DNA of 64,000 bases from Caldisericota bacterium (GCA_024655965.1 JANLFL010000002.1:186001-250000); one strand, 5' to 3'. Shown: positions 10,261 through 19,500, counted from the stretch's first letter. Program-made: numbers and translations. The notes: a model not told the origin generated them from the letters alone.

Positions 10261-10902
10261 GGTCGAAGAGAAAAGAAGGATTATCTGAGCCAGAATCCCC
10301 CCAAAGAACTCCAGGTACCGCCAGAAGGAAATATCACCTGAGAGGGAAAGGCCTTGGAAGTGAAAGAAGCCCAGAAGACCTGCCGGGATTAAATAAGCGT
10401 AGAGAAACAGGGGCAAGAACCAGAATTTCCGCTCCTTCAAGGAAAGGGGAAGGAAGGAAATACCTACAACCAGAGTAAGGGAAAGGAAATCGTAGGTGAT
10501 TGTATCCACGAAATAACCCTGGGCAAAATCCCATCCCAGGATCCAGTAAGACAAGGGGGCAAGGAGAAATTGGGAAAGAAGAAAGAGGATCTGTAGCATC
10601 AGTTTTAGCCCCCCTGATTCAAAGGTCACTATCTGAGCGATGCGCATAGCCCCGAAGACCAGTGCCAACATGCCACCAGGGAGCGCCCAAAGAACGAAGA
10701 AAAAGTAAAAATAGGGGGAATCTCCCAACCAATTGAACCCCGCACAGCCGATAGCGATTAACGGTTCCAGGCAAAACCAGGTAAAGAATAAAAGCTTAAT
10801 AAAAGCCGGACCCTTGAGGAGGTTTTCCTCAAATTCCTGGGTCTCTTTCAGGTATTCCTTTTCTTCCCGTTCAAGCCCCGAATGGACTTCCTTCTTTCCC
10901 AC
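10213..10902 (-). CDS. Hypothetical multi-pass membrane protein
   Basis: About six hydrophobic segments; ATG just downstream of the SerK-like gene. Confidence 0.6.
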   Translation of the reverse strand: MGKKEVHSGLEREEKEYLKETQEFEENLLKGPAFIKLLFFTWFCLEPLIAIGCAGFNWLGDSPYFYFFFVLWALPGGMLALVFGAMRIAQIVTFESGGLKLMLQILFLLSQFLLAPLSYWILGWDFAQGYFVDTITYDFLSLTLVVGISFLPLSLKERKFWFLPLFLYAYLIPAGLLGFFHFQGLSLSGDISFWRYLEFFGGILAQIILLFSSTSGLALRGFSRQFFWE

Positions 10903-10911
10903 AAATTTATT

Positions 10912-11397
10912 TTAGCGAAAATTCCCAAAGGAAGAGGGGATCTCCATGTCAATCTTGAGGAAACCCAGGGGAAAGGGACAGCGGGGGATTGGCCAGGGCC
11001 AGATATGCCTGGAGGTCTTGGGAGGAAAGGGTTTACCGCTCAAACCCCGAAGAATAACGCTCTCCTTTTCAACGGGAATTTCCGGGCGCCAGCTGGAAAC
11101 CTGGATTGATTCATCCTGGTAATCCACCAGGAAGGAAGGGATCAATTGACATCCAAGATCAATTAGCGCGCTTACCCGGTGGTGCCCGTCAAGAATTACC
11201 AGAGAAGACCTGTCCACCATTACCGGAAAGAATAGGAACCCATCCCTCTTTATTTCCCGGGAAAGCTCATCCAGGTGGACCGGGTCAACCATTTCGTGTT
11301 CCTTGAGGGCGGAAAAATGAACCAGGGCAAAGGGTGCTGGGAGGACCATTTCCTCAATTCGGGTTTGATTTCTGTGAAATTTAACCATCCTATCCAT
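10912..11397 (-). CDS. SerK-like (ParB/Srx fold) free serine kinase candidate
   Basis: LVILDGHHRVSALIDLG...FLVDYQDESIQVSSWRP and C-terminal PPKTSRHIWPWP...KIDMEI resemble archaeal SerK (VDGHHR.., SPKTTRHVLPF..KIDVK); HE in KEHEMVD retained. Confidence 0.75.
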   Translation of the reverse strand: MDRMVKFHRNQTRIEEMVLPAPFALVHFSALKEHEMVDPVHLDELSREIKRDGFLFFPVMVDRSSLVILDGHHRVSALIDLGCQLIPSFLVDYQDESIQVSSWRPEIPVEKESVILRGLSGKPFPPKTSRHIWPWPIPRCPFPLGFLKIDMEIPSSFGNFR

Positions 11398-11406
11398 TTC
11401 CCAACC

Positions 11407-12801
11407 TCAAGAATCCCCCACCCGGGGTTTTTGGGGTAGGGTTTTAAGTGAACGCTCGATTTCCACCCCCGGCTCGTAGTCTTGGAGCAAACCCTTCAGA
11501 TGAGCCTCGTAAGCTCCCAGGTCGAGGTATCCGTGCCCGCTCAAGTTAAAGACGATGCAAAGAGGTTCATTTTTTTCTTTAGCCTCTAAAGCGACATCGA
11601 TTGCCGCTTTAACCGCGTGGGCTGATTCAGGTGCAGGGAGAAACCCCTCCATTTTGGCAAAGAGGACCGCCGCTTGAAAAACCTCCCTCTGCCCCACCGC
11701 CCTCGCTTCAATCAGCCCCTCCTTATATAGTCCGCTCAATATGGGGGACATGCCGTGGTACCGCAACCCACCCGCGTGAATTGAAGGGGGAACAAAACCG
11801 TGCCCAAGGGTAAACATCTTCAATGCCGGGACGATGCCCGCGGTGTCGCCGAAATCGTAGGCATAAATTCCCCTTGTTAAGGAGGGACAGGCAGTGGGTT
11901 CGACTGCGATGATCCTTGGCTTAAACGGTTGAGGCCCACCGGATTTCTTAGCCCGGAGGAAGTCCCTCAGGAAGGGAAGGACAAGCCCCCCGAAATTGCT
12001 TCCCCCACCCACACAGCCAATTAGCACATCGGCCTTCTCCCCAATTTTCTCAAGCTGAAGGAGAGTTTCCTCCCCGATGACCGTCTGGTGAAGAAGCACA
12101 TGGTTCAAAACGCTTCCCAGGGAGTATTTGGTGGAAGGATGGGAAAAAGCGTCCTCGACGGCTTCGCTGATGGCGATCCCCAGGCTTCCGGGATGCTGAG
12201 GATCCGCTGAAAGTATCCCACTCCCGGTTTTGGTCCTCGTACTGGGACTGGGGAGGACTTCTGAGCCGTAAACCTCCATCAGGGTCCGGCGGTAATGCTT
12301 CTGCTCATAACTGATCCTCACCATGTAGACCGTGCATTCAAGATCGAAGAAAGCACAAGCCATGGAGAGGGCCGTTCCCCACTGACCGGCGCCGGTTTCC
12401 GTGGTCAGCCTTTTAGTTCCCTCCTTGCGATTGAAATACGCCTGGGCAACAGCGGTGTTTCCTTTATGGCTCCCCACTGGGCTGAATCCTTCAAATTTGA
12501 AATAAATCCGGGCAGGGGTGGAAAGCCTCTCCTCCAGTCTTTTTGCTCTTAGAAGGGGGGTGGGCCTCCACAATCGGTAGACATCAAGTACGGGACCGGG
12601 AATTTCAATGAATTCATCAGGCGAAACCTCTTGGCGCACCACTTCCTCGGGAAAAATCGAAAGAAGGTCCTCGGGGGAGACAGGCTCCAGGGTCTGGGGA
12701 TTTAAGGGGGGAGGAAGCTCAAAGGGCAGGTCGGGAAGGATATTGTACCACCTGGTAATCATCTCTCCCTTTCCAAAGATGAAATCATGCTTAATGCTCA
12801 T
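11407..12801 (-). CDS. trpB2: TrpB-like pyridoxal-phosphate enzyme, TrpB2 subfamily
   Basis: 464 aa; N-terminal extension [75 protein letters not shown], typical of TrpB2. Confidence 0.93.
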   Translation of the reverse strand: MSIKHDFIFGKGEMITRWYNILPDLPFELPPPLNPQTLEPVSPEDLLSIFPEEVVRQEVSPDEFIEIPGPVLDVYRLWRPTPLLRAKRLEERLSTPARIYFKFEGFSPVGSHKGNTAVAQAYFNRKEGTKRLTTETGAGQWGTALSMACAFFDLECTVYMVRISYEQKHYRRTLMEVYGSEVLPSPSTRTKTGSGILSADPQHPGSLGIAISEAVEDAFSHPSTKYSLGSVLNHVLLHQTVIGEETLLQLEKIGEKADVLIGCVGGGSNFGGLVLPFLRDFLRAKKSGGPQPFKPRIIAVEPTACPSLTRGIYAYDFGDTAGIVPALKMFTLGHGFVPPSIHAGGLRYHGMSPILSGLYKEGLIEARAVGQREVFQAAVLFAKMEGFLPAPESAHAVKAAIDVALEAKEKNEPLCIVFNLSGHGYLDLGAYEAHLKGLLQDYEPGVEIERSLKTLPQKPRVGDS

Positions 12802-12829
12802 CCTTTTTCTCCTTTCCTTGTTTGAAAAT

Positions 12830-12866
12830 AAAAAAAGAGCCGACCCTCATTCAGAGGGCGGCTCTT
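12830..12866 (-). terminator. T-box regulated intrinsic terminator
   Basis: AGAGCCG-CCCTC-TGAAT-GAGGG-T-CGGCTCTTTTTTT on the minus strand. Confidence 0.92.
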
Positions 12867-13115
12867 ATTAAAACCGTGGTGCCACCTCAGTTGGACCCCT
12901 CAAAGGAGTCCCGCTCTTTTCGGATACGGAGGGCAATCCCTCTATATATCCTCCCCTTTTAACGGCGGGTTCCCGTCAAGGCCTACTTGTCGCCTTTCGG
13001 CCCTGAAGCTCCCGGGTCCATTCGGTCGCTCCTCGCATTGCCGGGCTTCCACTGTCCCCGGCTCGCTTGAATGCTGGTGATGCGCTTACTAGTCCCGATC
13101 AACGCCTTTACTTAT
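12830..13115 (-). ncRNA. T-box leader upstream of trpB2, probable Trp (UGG) specifier
   Basis: Minus strand: AGTA motif early in leader, CGAATGGACCC (TGG specifier at 13018-13020 followed by conserved A), T-box TGAGGTGGCACCACGG, then intrinsic terminator. Confidence 0.88.
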
Positions 13116-13120
13116 TTGGG

Positions 13121-13150
13121 TTATTATTGCTCACACCCAGGATTTGTCAA
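13121..13150 (-). promoter_or_regulatory. Sigma70-type promoter for the T-box/trpB2 operon
   Basis: TTGACA (13145-13150) then 17-18 nt then ATAATA/TAATAA. Confidence 0.75.
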
Positions 13151-13169
13151 GACTTTTGGAAAAATTTTT

Positions 13170-13760
13170 TTAAATTCGGCGGGGACCCCAGGAGCGAAAA
13201 AGATTGGGTTCCTTAAGAACTGCTTTGACAATCAACGGGATCAGCGCAAGCTGGATAAGGATTCCGGGAAGACCAATTACAAAAAGAGTCCAGGCAAGTT
13301 GAGAAAAATCAAGGGTTTTCCCGGAGATGATTTCCAGCACCAGCCAGTTAAAAAAGATGGAAGCAAACCTCCCCAGGACCATGGAGAAGAGCAGGGAGGG
13401 AAAAATTCCCCATTTCCAGTTGCGGAAAGCAATGGAGGAGCAAACACCGTAGACCAAAAGCTCCCCCATCATGGGGAAAAGCACGGGCAAGGGAGGCATG
13501 GAGGTAAACAGGAAACTCAATAGGGGGCACAACAACCCCACCAGCCCGGAGATTCCCCAGGGAAGAAAAAAGCCACCGAGAAGCACGGGGAAGTGCATAG
13601 GGAGAAAGACTGTCCCCCCGATATTCAAAGCGTGGAAGGCAACCGGGAGAAGGATACCCAATGCCAAGAGAATCCCCGCAAGGGAAATGTGGGAAAGGGA
13701 GATTGCTTTTCCGGAAAAGGTTTGGGGCCTCCTGTTAGGAATACTAGGCTGGGAATTCAT
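13170..13760 (-). CDS. ECF transporter S-component-like membrane protein
   Basis: Approx. 6 TM; LPMHFPVLLGGFFLPWGISGLVGLLCPLLSFLFTSMPP resembles ECF S-component core. Confidence 0.65.
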   Translation of the reverse strand: MNSQPSIPNRRPQTFSGKAISLSHISLAGILLALGILLPVAFHALNIGGTVFLPMHFPVLLGGFFLPWGISGLVGLLCPLLSFLFTSMPPLPVLFPMMGELLVYGVCSSIAFRNWKWGIFPSLLFSMVLGRFASIFFNWLVLEIISGKTLDFSQLAWTLFVIGLPGILIQLALIPLIVKAVLKEPNLFRSWGPRRI

Positions 13761-13767
13761 CGTAGGT

Positions 13768-14187
13768 TCAAGCCAGGTCCTTTCCAGTGGAAGCGGCGAG
13801 CAATTTCCCCAAAATTACCCCTTTGGTGGAGATGATCTCATCGGAAATCCTTTGGACTTTCTCCTTTTCCCCTCTTAGAACGATCGCTTCCAGGCAGTGG
13901 TCCTCGTCAAGGTGAACGTGGAGGGAGGAAACCACGCAGCCGAGATTACAGTGTTCGATTTCGGTAATCTTCTCAGACAGAGCCCTCACGTGGTGGTCGT
14001 ACACAATGCTGAGGACACCCACCACCTCCCCTCGAGAATCTTTCCATTCCTCTTCAACCAGGGAAGCGCGGATGAAATCCCGGAAGGCCTCAGAGCGGTT
14101 CTTGTAACCTTTCCTCCGGAGGAGTTCCTCCAGTTTATCGCCCAATTCCTCGGGTATTGAAATGCTGAATCTTATGGTCTTTCCCAT
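13768..14187 (-). CDS. nikR: Nickel-responsive regulator NikR
   Basis: RHH N-terminus RFSISIPEELGDKLEELL; metal-site motifs YDHHVRALSEKITEIEHC and SSLHVHLDEDHCLE. Confidence 0.93.
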   Translation of the reverse strand: MGKTIRFSISIPEELGDKLEELLRRKGYKNRSEAFRDFIRASLVEEEWKDSRGEVVGVLSIVYDHHVRALSEKITEIEHCNLGCVVSSLHVHLDEDHCLEAIVLRGEKEKVQRISDEIISTKGVILGKLLAASTGKDLA

Positions 14188-14258
14188 TTGGGAAATAAAA
14201 TATCATAATTTCAGGAGGAATGAAGAATTGGGCAAAAGAACCTCGAGGAGGCTGAAAA

Positions 14259-14588
14259 ATGATTTCCTATGACGACTTTTTGAAAATCCAGATAAGGGTG
14301 GGTACCGTTCTTGAAGTGGAGGATTTTCCCCGAGCCAAGAAGCCCTCTTTCCGGTTGAAAATCGATTTCGGACCTCTGGGGATTAAGGTCTCCTCCGCTC
14401 AAATTACAGATTTTTACTCCAAAGACGAACTCAGGGGGAAGCAGGTCGTTGCGGTGACCAATTTCCCCCCGAAGAACATCGCCGGCTTCCTGTCAGAGGT
14501 CCTCGTCCTGGGGGCGGTTCTTGAGGATGGAAAAGTGGTGCTTTTGGAACCCGAAAGAGAGGTCCCCAACGGGACCAGGGTCCTTTAA
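14259..14588 (+). CDS. csaA: CsaA-like tRNA-binding domain protein
   Basis: IRVGTVLEVEDFPRAKKPSFRLKIDFG..KVSSAQIT..L.GKQVVAVTNFPPKNIAGF.SEVLVLG. Confidence 0.9.
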   Translation: MISYDDFLKIQIRVGTVLEVEDFPRAKKPSFRLKIDFGPLGIKVSSAQITDFYSKDELRGKQVVAVTNFPPKNIAGFLSEVLVLGAVLEDGKVVLLEPEREVPNGTRVL

Positions 14589-14863
14589 GCCTTCTCCCCC
14601 ACCTCTTCTCTCAGCTTTTTAATCAATTGGATTATTTCCTGTTTTGAGGGGAAGGAAATTGCCCCGTTCGGACATAGATTGGCACAAGCCGAGCAACCCA
14701 CCACACAATTGTAAGGCTGGGCAACGAGAGGGTGGTTTTCCTCCTCGTCCCAAAGGTAGACGCCATTTCGGCAAAACTCAAAGCACTGCATGCAACCAGC
14801 GCACAGGTCGTTATCCACCCGAGGGAACCAGGGGATCTTTTCCCTGGGAATTTCAACTGGCAT
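14585..14863 (-). CDS. 4Fe-4S ferredoxin
   Basis: CAGCMQCFEFC and CVVGCSACANLCP cluster motifs. Confidence 0.9.
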   Translation of the reverse strand: MPVEIPREKIPWFPRVDNDLCAGCMQCFEFCRNGVYLWDEEENHPLVAQPYNCVVGCSACANLCPNGAISFPSKQEIIQLIKKLREEVGEKA

Positions 14864-15155
14864 TTCTCTCTAATTCCTCCCTTACAGTTTTTAGCATCAT
14901 TTTCAGTTCTTCCCTGGTGGGAAAGGAAATGGCCCCCAAGGGGCACTGGAAACGACAGGACTCATCCCCTACATTGCAGGAAGAGGGATTTGAAACCACA
15001 ACCGTACCGTCAACTCTCGAGAACACCTTAAAGGGACAGAAGGAAACACAGTGGTATCCGCATTCCCGGGGATTGCACCGGGTTTTATCGATCCGGGGGT
15101 GCCATTTTATTTTTTCCCGGGGAAGCCCGGTGTAGGTAGAACGATCCCTTCCCAT
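14853..15155 (-). CDS. Ferredoxin-like protein with atypical Cys spacing
   Basis: CNPRECGYHCVSFCP and CNVGDESCRFQCP; paralogous in layout to the downstream ferredoxin. Confidence 0.75.
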   Translation of the reverse strand: MGRDRSTYTGLPREKIKWHPRIDKTRCNPRECGYHCVSFCPFKVFSRVDGTVVVSNPSSCNVGDESCRFQCPLGAISFPTREELKMMLKTVREELERNAS

Positions 15156-15521
15156 TTACTCGTTCAAGCTTTCCACTGTTTCCTTGACCTTTTTGAAGGC
15201 CTCTGGGGTTTCCATGTTCCTCAAATCAAGGGGAATGACTTGAGCATCGAAATTGCCGCCTACCTGGGCAAATGCGTCTTTAAACATCTTCCGCTGCATG
15301 ACGGGATCGCAAGCGCCAATGATGTATCTTTCACCGGGCTTTATATAGTCCTGCAAGAACCGATCCCCATCCTCGACGCAGAGCTGGGGGTGAACTACGG
15401 CGTATTCTACATCAAGTTCATTTCGAACCATGTTGATCAATCCCCAGAGGTCCAATTTACTAAACCCCGGGCATTGACCGGTACAGATGCACATCAGGAA
15501 CCTGGGCTTGGAATCAGGCAT
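15156..15521 (-). CDS. Small protein resembling the HdrA N-terminal domain
   Basis: FLMCICTGQCPG...YAVVHPQLCVEDGDRFLQDYI..ERYIIGACDPVMQRKMFKDAF resembles the HdrA N-terminal region (CxC...LCSEDG...VVAACTPR). RBS GGAGGG precedes ATG 15521. Confidence 0.6.
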   Translation of the reverse strand: MPDSKPRFLMCICTGQCPGFSKLDLWGLINMVRNELDVEYAVVHPQLCVEDGDRFLQDYIKPGERYIIGACDPVMQRKMFKDAFAQVGGNFDAQVIPLDLRNMETPEAFKKVKETVESLNE

Positions 15522-15927
15522 TTTCTTTTCCCTCCTTGGAAATTTCAATTTTTTGCGAAAAATTTATTCCTATGACGCACTTCCCGTCCTGCCTCAGGGA
15601 GACGCGTTCTAAGAACCTCGATTGATTGGGAGAAAGGACCTCCTCTTTGATGTTTTCCACAGCCCTTTTCAAAAGTTTGTGAAACTCGCTTTCCGGAAAA
15701 GTTGGGGCGTAGGAGATCCACCTTCCCTCCCTTTGCTCGTTAACCAAACCAGCGTTTTTCAACTCCTTCAAACAGCGGGAAACGTTGTACTGCTTTATTT
15801 CCAGAATGTCCGAGAGTTCGCAAACGCAAAGGCCAGGGGATTTTAAAACCAGGCAGTAAACCCTTAACCTGTTCAGGTCCCCTAAGGCCTTGATCTTGTT
15901 CAAGTATTCCTCAATTTCCATATTCAT
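15514..15927 (-). CDS. ArsR family transcriptional regulator
   Basis: IKALGDLNRLRVYCLVLKSPGLCVCELSDILEIKQYNVSRCLKELKNAGLV wHTH with CVCEL metal/arsenical motif. Confidence 0.9.
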   Translation of the reverse strand: MNMEIEEYLNKIKALGDLNRLRVYCLVLKSPGLCVCELSDILEIKQYNVSRCLKELKNAGLVNEQREGRWISYAPTFPESEFHKLLKRAVENIKEEVLSPNQSRFLERVSLRQDGKCVIGINFSQKIEISKEGKENA

Positions 15928-15935
15928 ATATGCGC

Positions 15936-15963
15936 ATTTTAGCATTTATTTCCTGAATGTCAA
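15936..15963 (-). promoter_or_regulatory. Promoter of the ArsR operon, predicted leaderless or near-leaderless
   Basis: Minus strand TTGACA-N16-TAAAAT; the ATG at 15927 lies about 9 nt beyond the -10 element. Confidence 0.6.
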
Positions 15964-15993
15964 GGGGTTTCAGGTTCACTGGAGTTTTGGGTT

Positions 15994-16434
15994 TTAACCC
16001 AGCCACCAATCTTTCGCCCGGAGACGGGCATCGTAGATCATCCGGGCAACGATGTCCGGGATCTTTCCCACCTCACGCAGGGGATTAACCTCGGAAAAAT
16101 GCACCCAGCGGACCTCGTCAACATCCCCTCCGGGCCTGGGAACACCGGAGACATACCTCGCAAGGTACCCAATCAGGAGGACCTGTTTCTCAAAGGAAGT
16201 TGTGGGGTCAAAGGAAACATAAGCCCCTGTTTGCTGGAGGACTTCCACCTGACAACCCGTCTCCTCGAAGGCTTCCCGACGAACGCAATCCTCCAAGGTC
16301 TCACCCAATTTTAAAGACCCTCCGGGGAGGGTCCACAGGTTTTCCCAGTAACCCTTGTTCTGGCGGACAAGGAGGATCTGCTCCTTTTTTATTATGCAGG
16401 CGTAGCAGGCTACGGTGTACTTTCCTTCCTCCAT
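15994..16434 (-). CDS. NUDIX hydrolase
   Basis: GGSLKLGETLEDCVRREAFEETGCQVE Nudix box. Confidence 0.95.
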   Translation of the reverse strand: MEEGKYTVACYACIIKKEQILLVRQNKGYWENLWTLPGGSLKLGETLEDCVRREAFEETGCQVEVLQQTGAYVSFDPTTSFEKQVLLIGYLARYVSGVPRPGGDVDEVRWVHFSEVNPLREVGKIPDIVARMIYDARLRAKDWWLG

Positions 16435-16503
16435 ATTTTCCTCCTTGGGATTTTATACCAATTAAGCCTCCCCGGGACAAGGAGGGGAATTTCTTGCCCC
16501 TTA

Positions 16504-16532
16504 TTGACAATACCGAACAAAAGTTCGATAAT
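16504..16532 (+). promoter_or_regulatory. SOS promoter: TTGACA-N17-GATAAT with embedded LexA box CGAACAAAAGTTCG
   Basis: LexA box at 16514-16527 is a perfect CGAAC-N4-GTTCG inverted repeat located in the promoter spacer. Confidence 0.88.
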
Positions 16533-16553
16533 CTGTCCAAAGGAGGGGAGAAA

Positions 16554-19500
16554 GTGAAGTTTGTTCACCTGCGCGTGCACTCTGACGGGAGCATACTCGA
16601 CTCCACCTTCACCCCGGAGAGGCTCTCCCTTGAGGCTCAGAGGTTGAAAATGGAGGCCATGGCCTTAACCGACAGGGACTCCCTGCTCAGGGGTGTGGAT
16701 TTTTTTCAAACGGCTCCAGGGTACGGGATCCGCCCGATACTCGGTTTAGAGCTTTCCTATTTTCGAGGCCAGCCCTCCCCTACCCCTTACACCATCCTCC
16801 TTCTTGCGGAAAACGAGAGGGGATATAGGAAGCTGATCTCCCTCCTGAATTCCGCGCACCTGAGGCTCAAGGGGAACAGGCCCTCCCCGCGCATCCCTCC
16901 CCTGAGGTCCAGCTCCTCGCTTGAGGCAGAGGATCTTCCCCAGGTGGAACTCGAGGAGGTCTTGAGGGATAACCAGGGGCTCTGCGCCCTGAGCGGGTGG
17001 AAGGGAAGCGAGGCGGGAAACCTCCTGCTTGAGGGAGACGAGGAAGGGGCATCAAGATCGCTCGGGGAATTGAAGGAGGCTTTCGGGGATCGATTGTTCA
17101 TCGAGCTCCAGTGGCACGGAGAGGAAGAGGAAAGGAAGTTGTTGAGAGGGTTGATTCGCTTGAGCGGAAAATTGCAGCTTCCCAAGGTGGCTACGAACGA
17201 CGTGCATTACCTTCAGCCACCGGAGGAGCGCCTCTATCAGATACTGAACTGCATCCGCACCCTCACCCGCCTGGGAGAGACTCATCCGAAGAAAAAGGGC
17301 ACGAGAAACCGCCACCTGCGTTCGGAAAGCGAGATGGAAAGGGCTTTCTCCTTCTGCCAGGAAGCACTCCGCAACACCATCCTTCTTTCGGAGCGGCTTA
17401 ATTTCTCCTTGCCGCCTTACGCTCCACGCCTTCCCCATTCCGGCCGCACGGTGGAGCAGGAAAAAGCCCTCCTGGAGGAACTGTGCCGGAGCAGGCTTCC
17501 TTACTTCTACCATCCGGGGGAAAGAGGCCAGGCGCTCGCCAGGCTGGAATACGAGCTATCCATAATAAAGGAGATGGGCTATGCAGGTTACTTCCTCCTT
17601 GTCCATGACCTGGTGGAGGAAGCGCGGAGGAGGGACATCTACGTCTTCGGAAGGGGGTCTGCGGCTTCCAGCCTAGTATCATACCTCCTGGGGATAACAT
17701 TTGTGGACCCCATAAAGGAAAACCTCCTCTTCGAGCGTTTCCTGAACCCGGCGCGCCTAAACGATCCCCCGGACATCGATCTGGACATCGAAAGAGACAG
17801 GAGGGAGGAACTGATGGACTACGTGCGCCAAAAATACGGCGAGGAGATGGTGGTCCATGTGGGAGGGATGAGCACCTTCCGCCTTCAGGGAGCGCTGCGC
17901 GAGGTGGGAAAGGCACTGGGAAAAACCAAGGAGGAAATAGATTACTTTCAGGAGAGCCTCCCCTTCAGAAAGGTGGAAAGCGGGGAGGCCATGAAATGGC
18001 TGGAGAACGCTAGATCTCTGGAAGGCTTAATCCACCATGTAACCACCCATCCATCGGGCTTCGTGATCACCAGAGGGCCGGCCAGGGAGGAGCTCCCCCT
18101 GATCGTCACGCCGGAGGGGACATGCACCCAGTACGACATGCGAGCCCTGGCTCGCCTGGGCTTCCTCAAGATGGACTTCATCGGCTCCCGCAATCTGAGC
18201 ATAATCCAGGGGACGAGAAAAATGCTTCCCCCGGGGTGGTTGAAGGAGATCCCCCAGGATGACGGGGCAACCTGGGAGATGATCTCCAGGGGAGAGACGC
18301 TGGGATGTTTCCAGCTGGAGAGCTCCGGCATACGCTCCCTTTTAAGGAAATTGAAACCCAAAAACATCAGCGACCTCACCGTGGCCCTATCCCTTTACCG
18401 TCCGGGACCAATTCAAGGAGGAATGGTGGAATCGTACATCCGCCGTCATCACGGAAAGGAGCCCAAGACCTACCTTCATCCCAGCCTGAAGCCGATCCTG
18501 GAGGAAACTCACGGCGTGGTCCTCTATCAGGAGCAAGTGATGAGGATCGCCTGCGAAATAGGGGGGTTTTCCCTGGCAGAAGCGGACATCCTGAGGAGGG
18601 CCATGAGCGATAAGGAGGGAGAGGTGCTGGCATCAATGAGGGAGCGCTTCCTGGAAGGGGCAAAAGAGAGGGGGGTTTCCCATGAGACAGCGAGGAAGAT
18701 ATACGACTTTCTGGAGAAGTTCTCAGGGTACGGCTTCAACAAAGCTCACAGCGCTTCATACGCCATCGTCTCCTACCAGACCGCCTACCTGAAGAGGCAT
18801 TTCCCCAGGGAGTTCTTCAGCGTCCTCCTCTCAACCGAGGAAGGTTATTACCAGCCCTTCGTTTACGCAGAGGAAGCAAGGAGAATGGGAGCGCGGGTCC
18901 TGCCACCAGATCTGAACAGGAGCCAGAAGCACTGCACGGCGGAAAACGAGGGGATTCGCCTGGGGTTCTCCTACATCAAGGACCTCGGTCCAAGCCAGAT
19001 AGAGAGGATAATAGTCAGAAGGCCCCAGGGAGGTTTCAAGAGTTTCGAGGAAGCGATGCGCCTTCTTCACCGGGATCTGGATCGAAAAGCGTTTGAGGCT
19101 TTGATCAAGGCAGGGGGGATGGACTCCTTCGGTTTAACCCGCTCCACGATGCTCGCCAGCCTTCCTTATCACCTGCGGCGCCTCAAGGAAAGGCCGTCCC
19201 TCTTGGAACTCGAGGAGAAGCACCCCGCCTTCTCGCTTCAGTCACCCAGGGAGGATGAAGCCAGGGACTCCTGGGAATTCACCGGGATTTACTCCCCCGC
19301 CCATCCCCTTCGGGTCTACAAAAAGGAGCTCTCCTCTTACCTGACAAACGCCAGCATCAGCATCAGGAACCTTCCCCGGGGAAGCAAGATCAGAGCGGCC
19401 TCCCTCCTGACGCTCGTCAGGCTGGAGAAGACAAGGACCGGAAGAAGGGTGGGCTTTTTGACCCTCGAGGACCTGGATGGGCAATGGGAGGCAATACTCT

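Noticed and set aside
13020-13120. Putative small ORFs inside the region upstream of trpB2
   Set aside because: The region is better explained by the T-box leader on the minus strand.
16200-16553. N-terminal 118 codons of the 1166-aa DnaE ORF as listed
   Set aside because: Overlaps the antisense Nudix gene and the SOS promoter and has no polymerase-like sequence; GTG 16554 with AGGAGGGG is the credible start.
17398-17916. 172-aa minus ORF opposite dnaE2 (and similar antisense ORFs across the window)
   Set aside because: Low-complexity Pro/Arg-rich antisense translation of a clear coding gene; no RBS or family resemblance.
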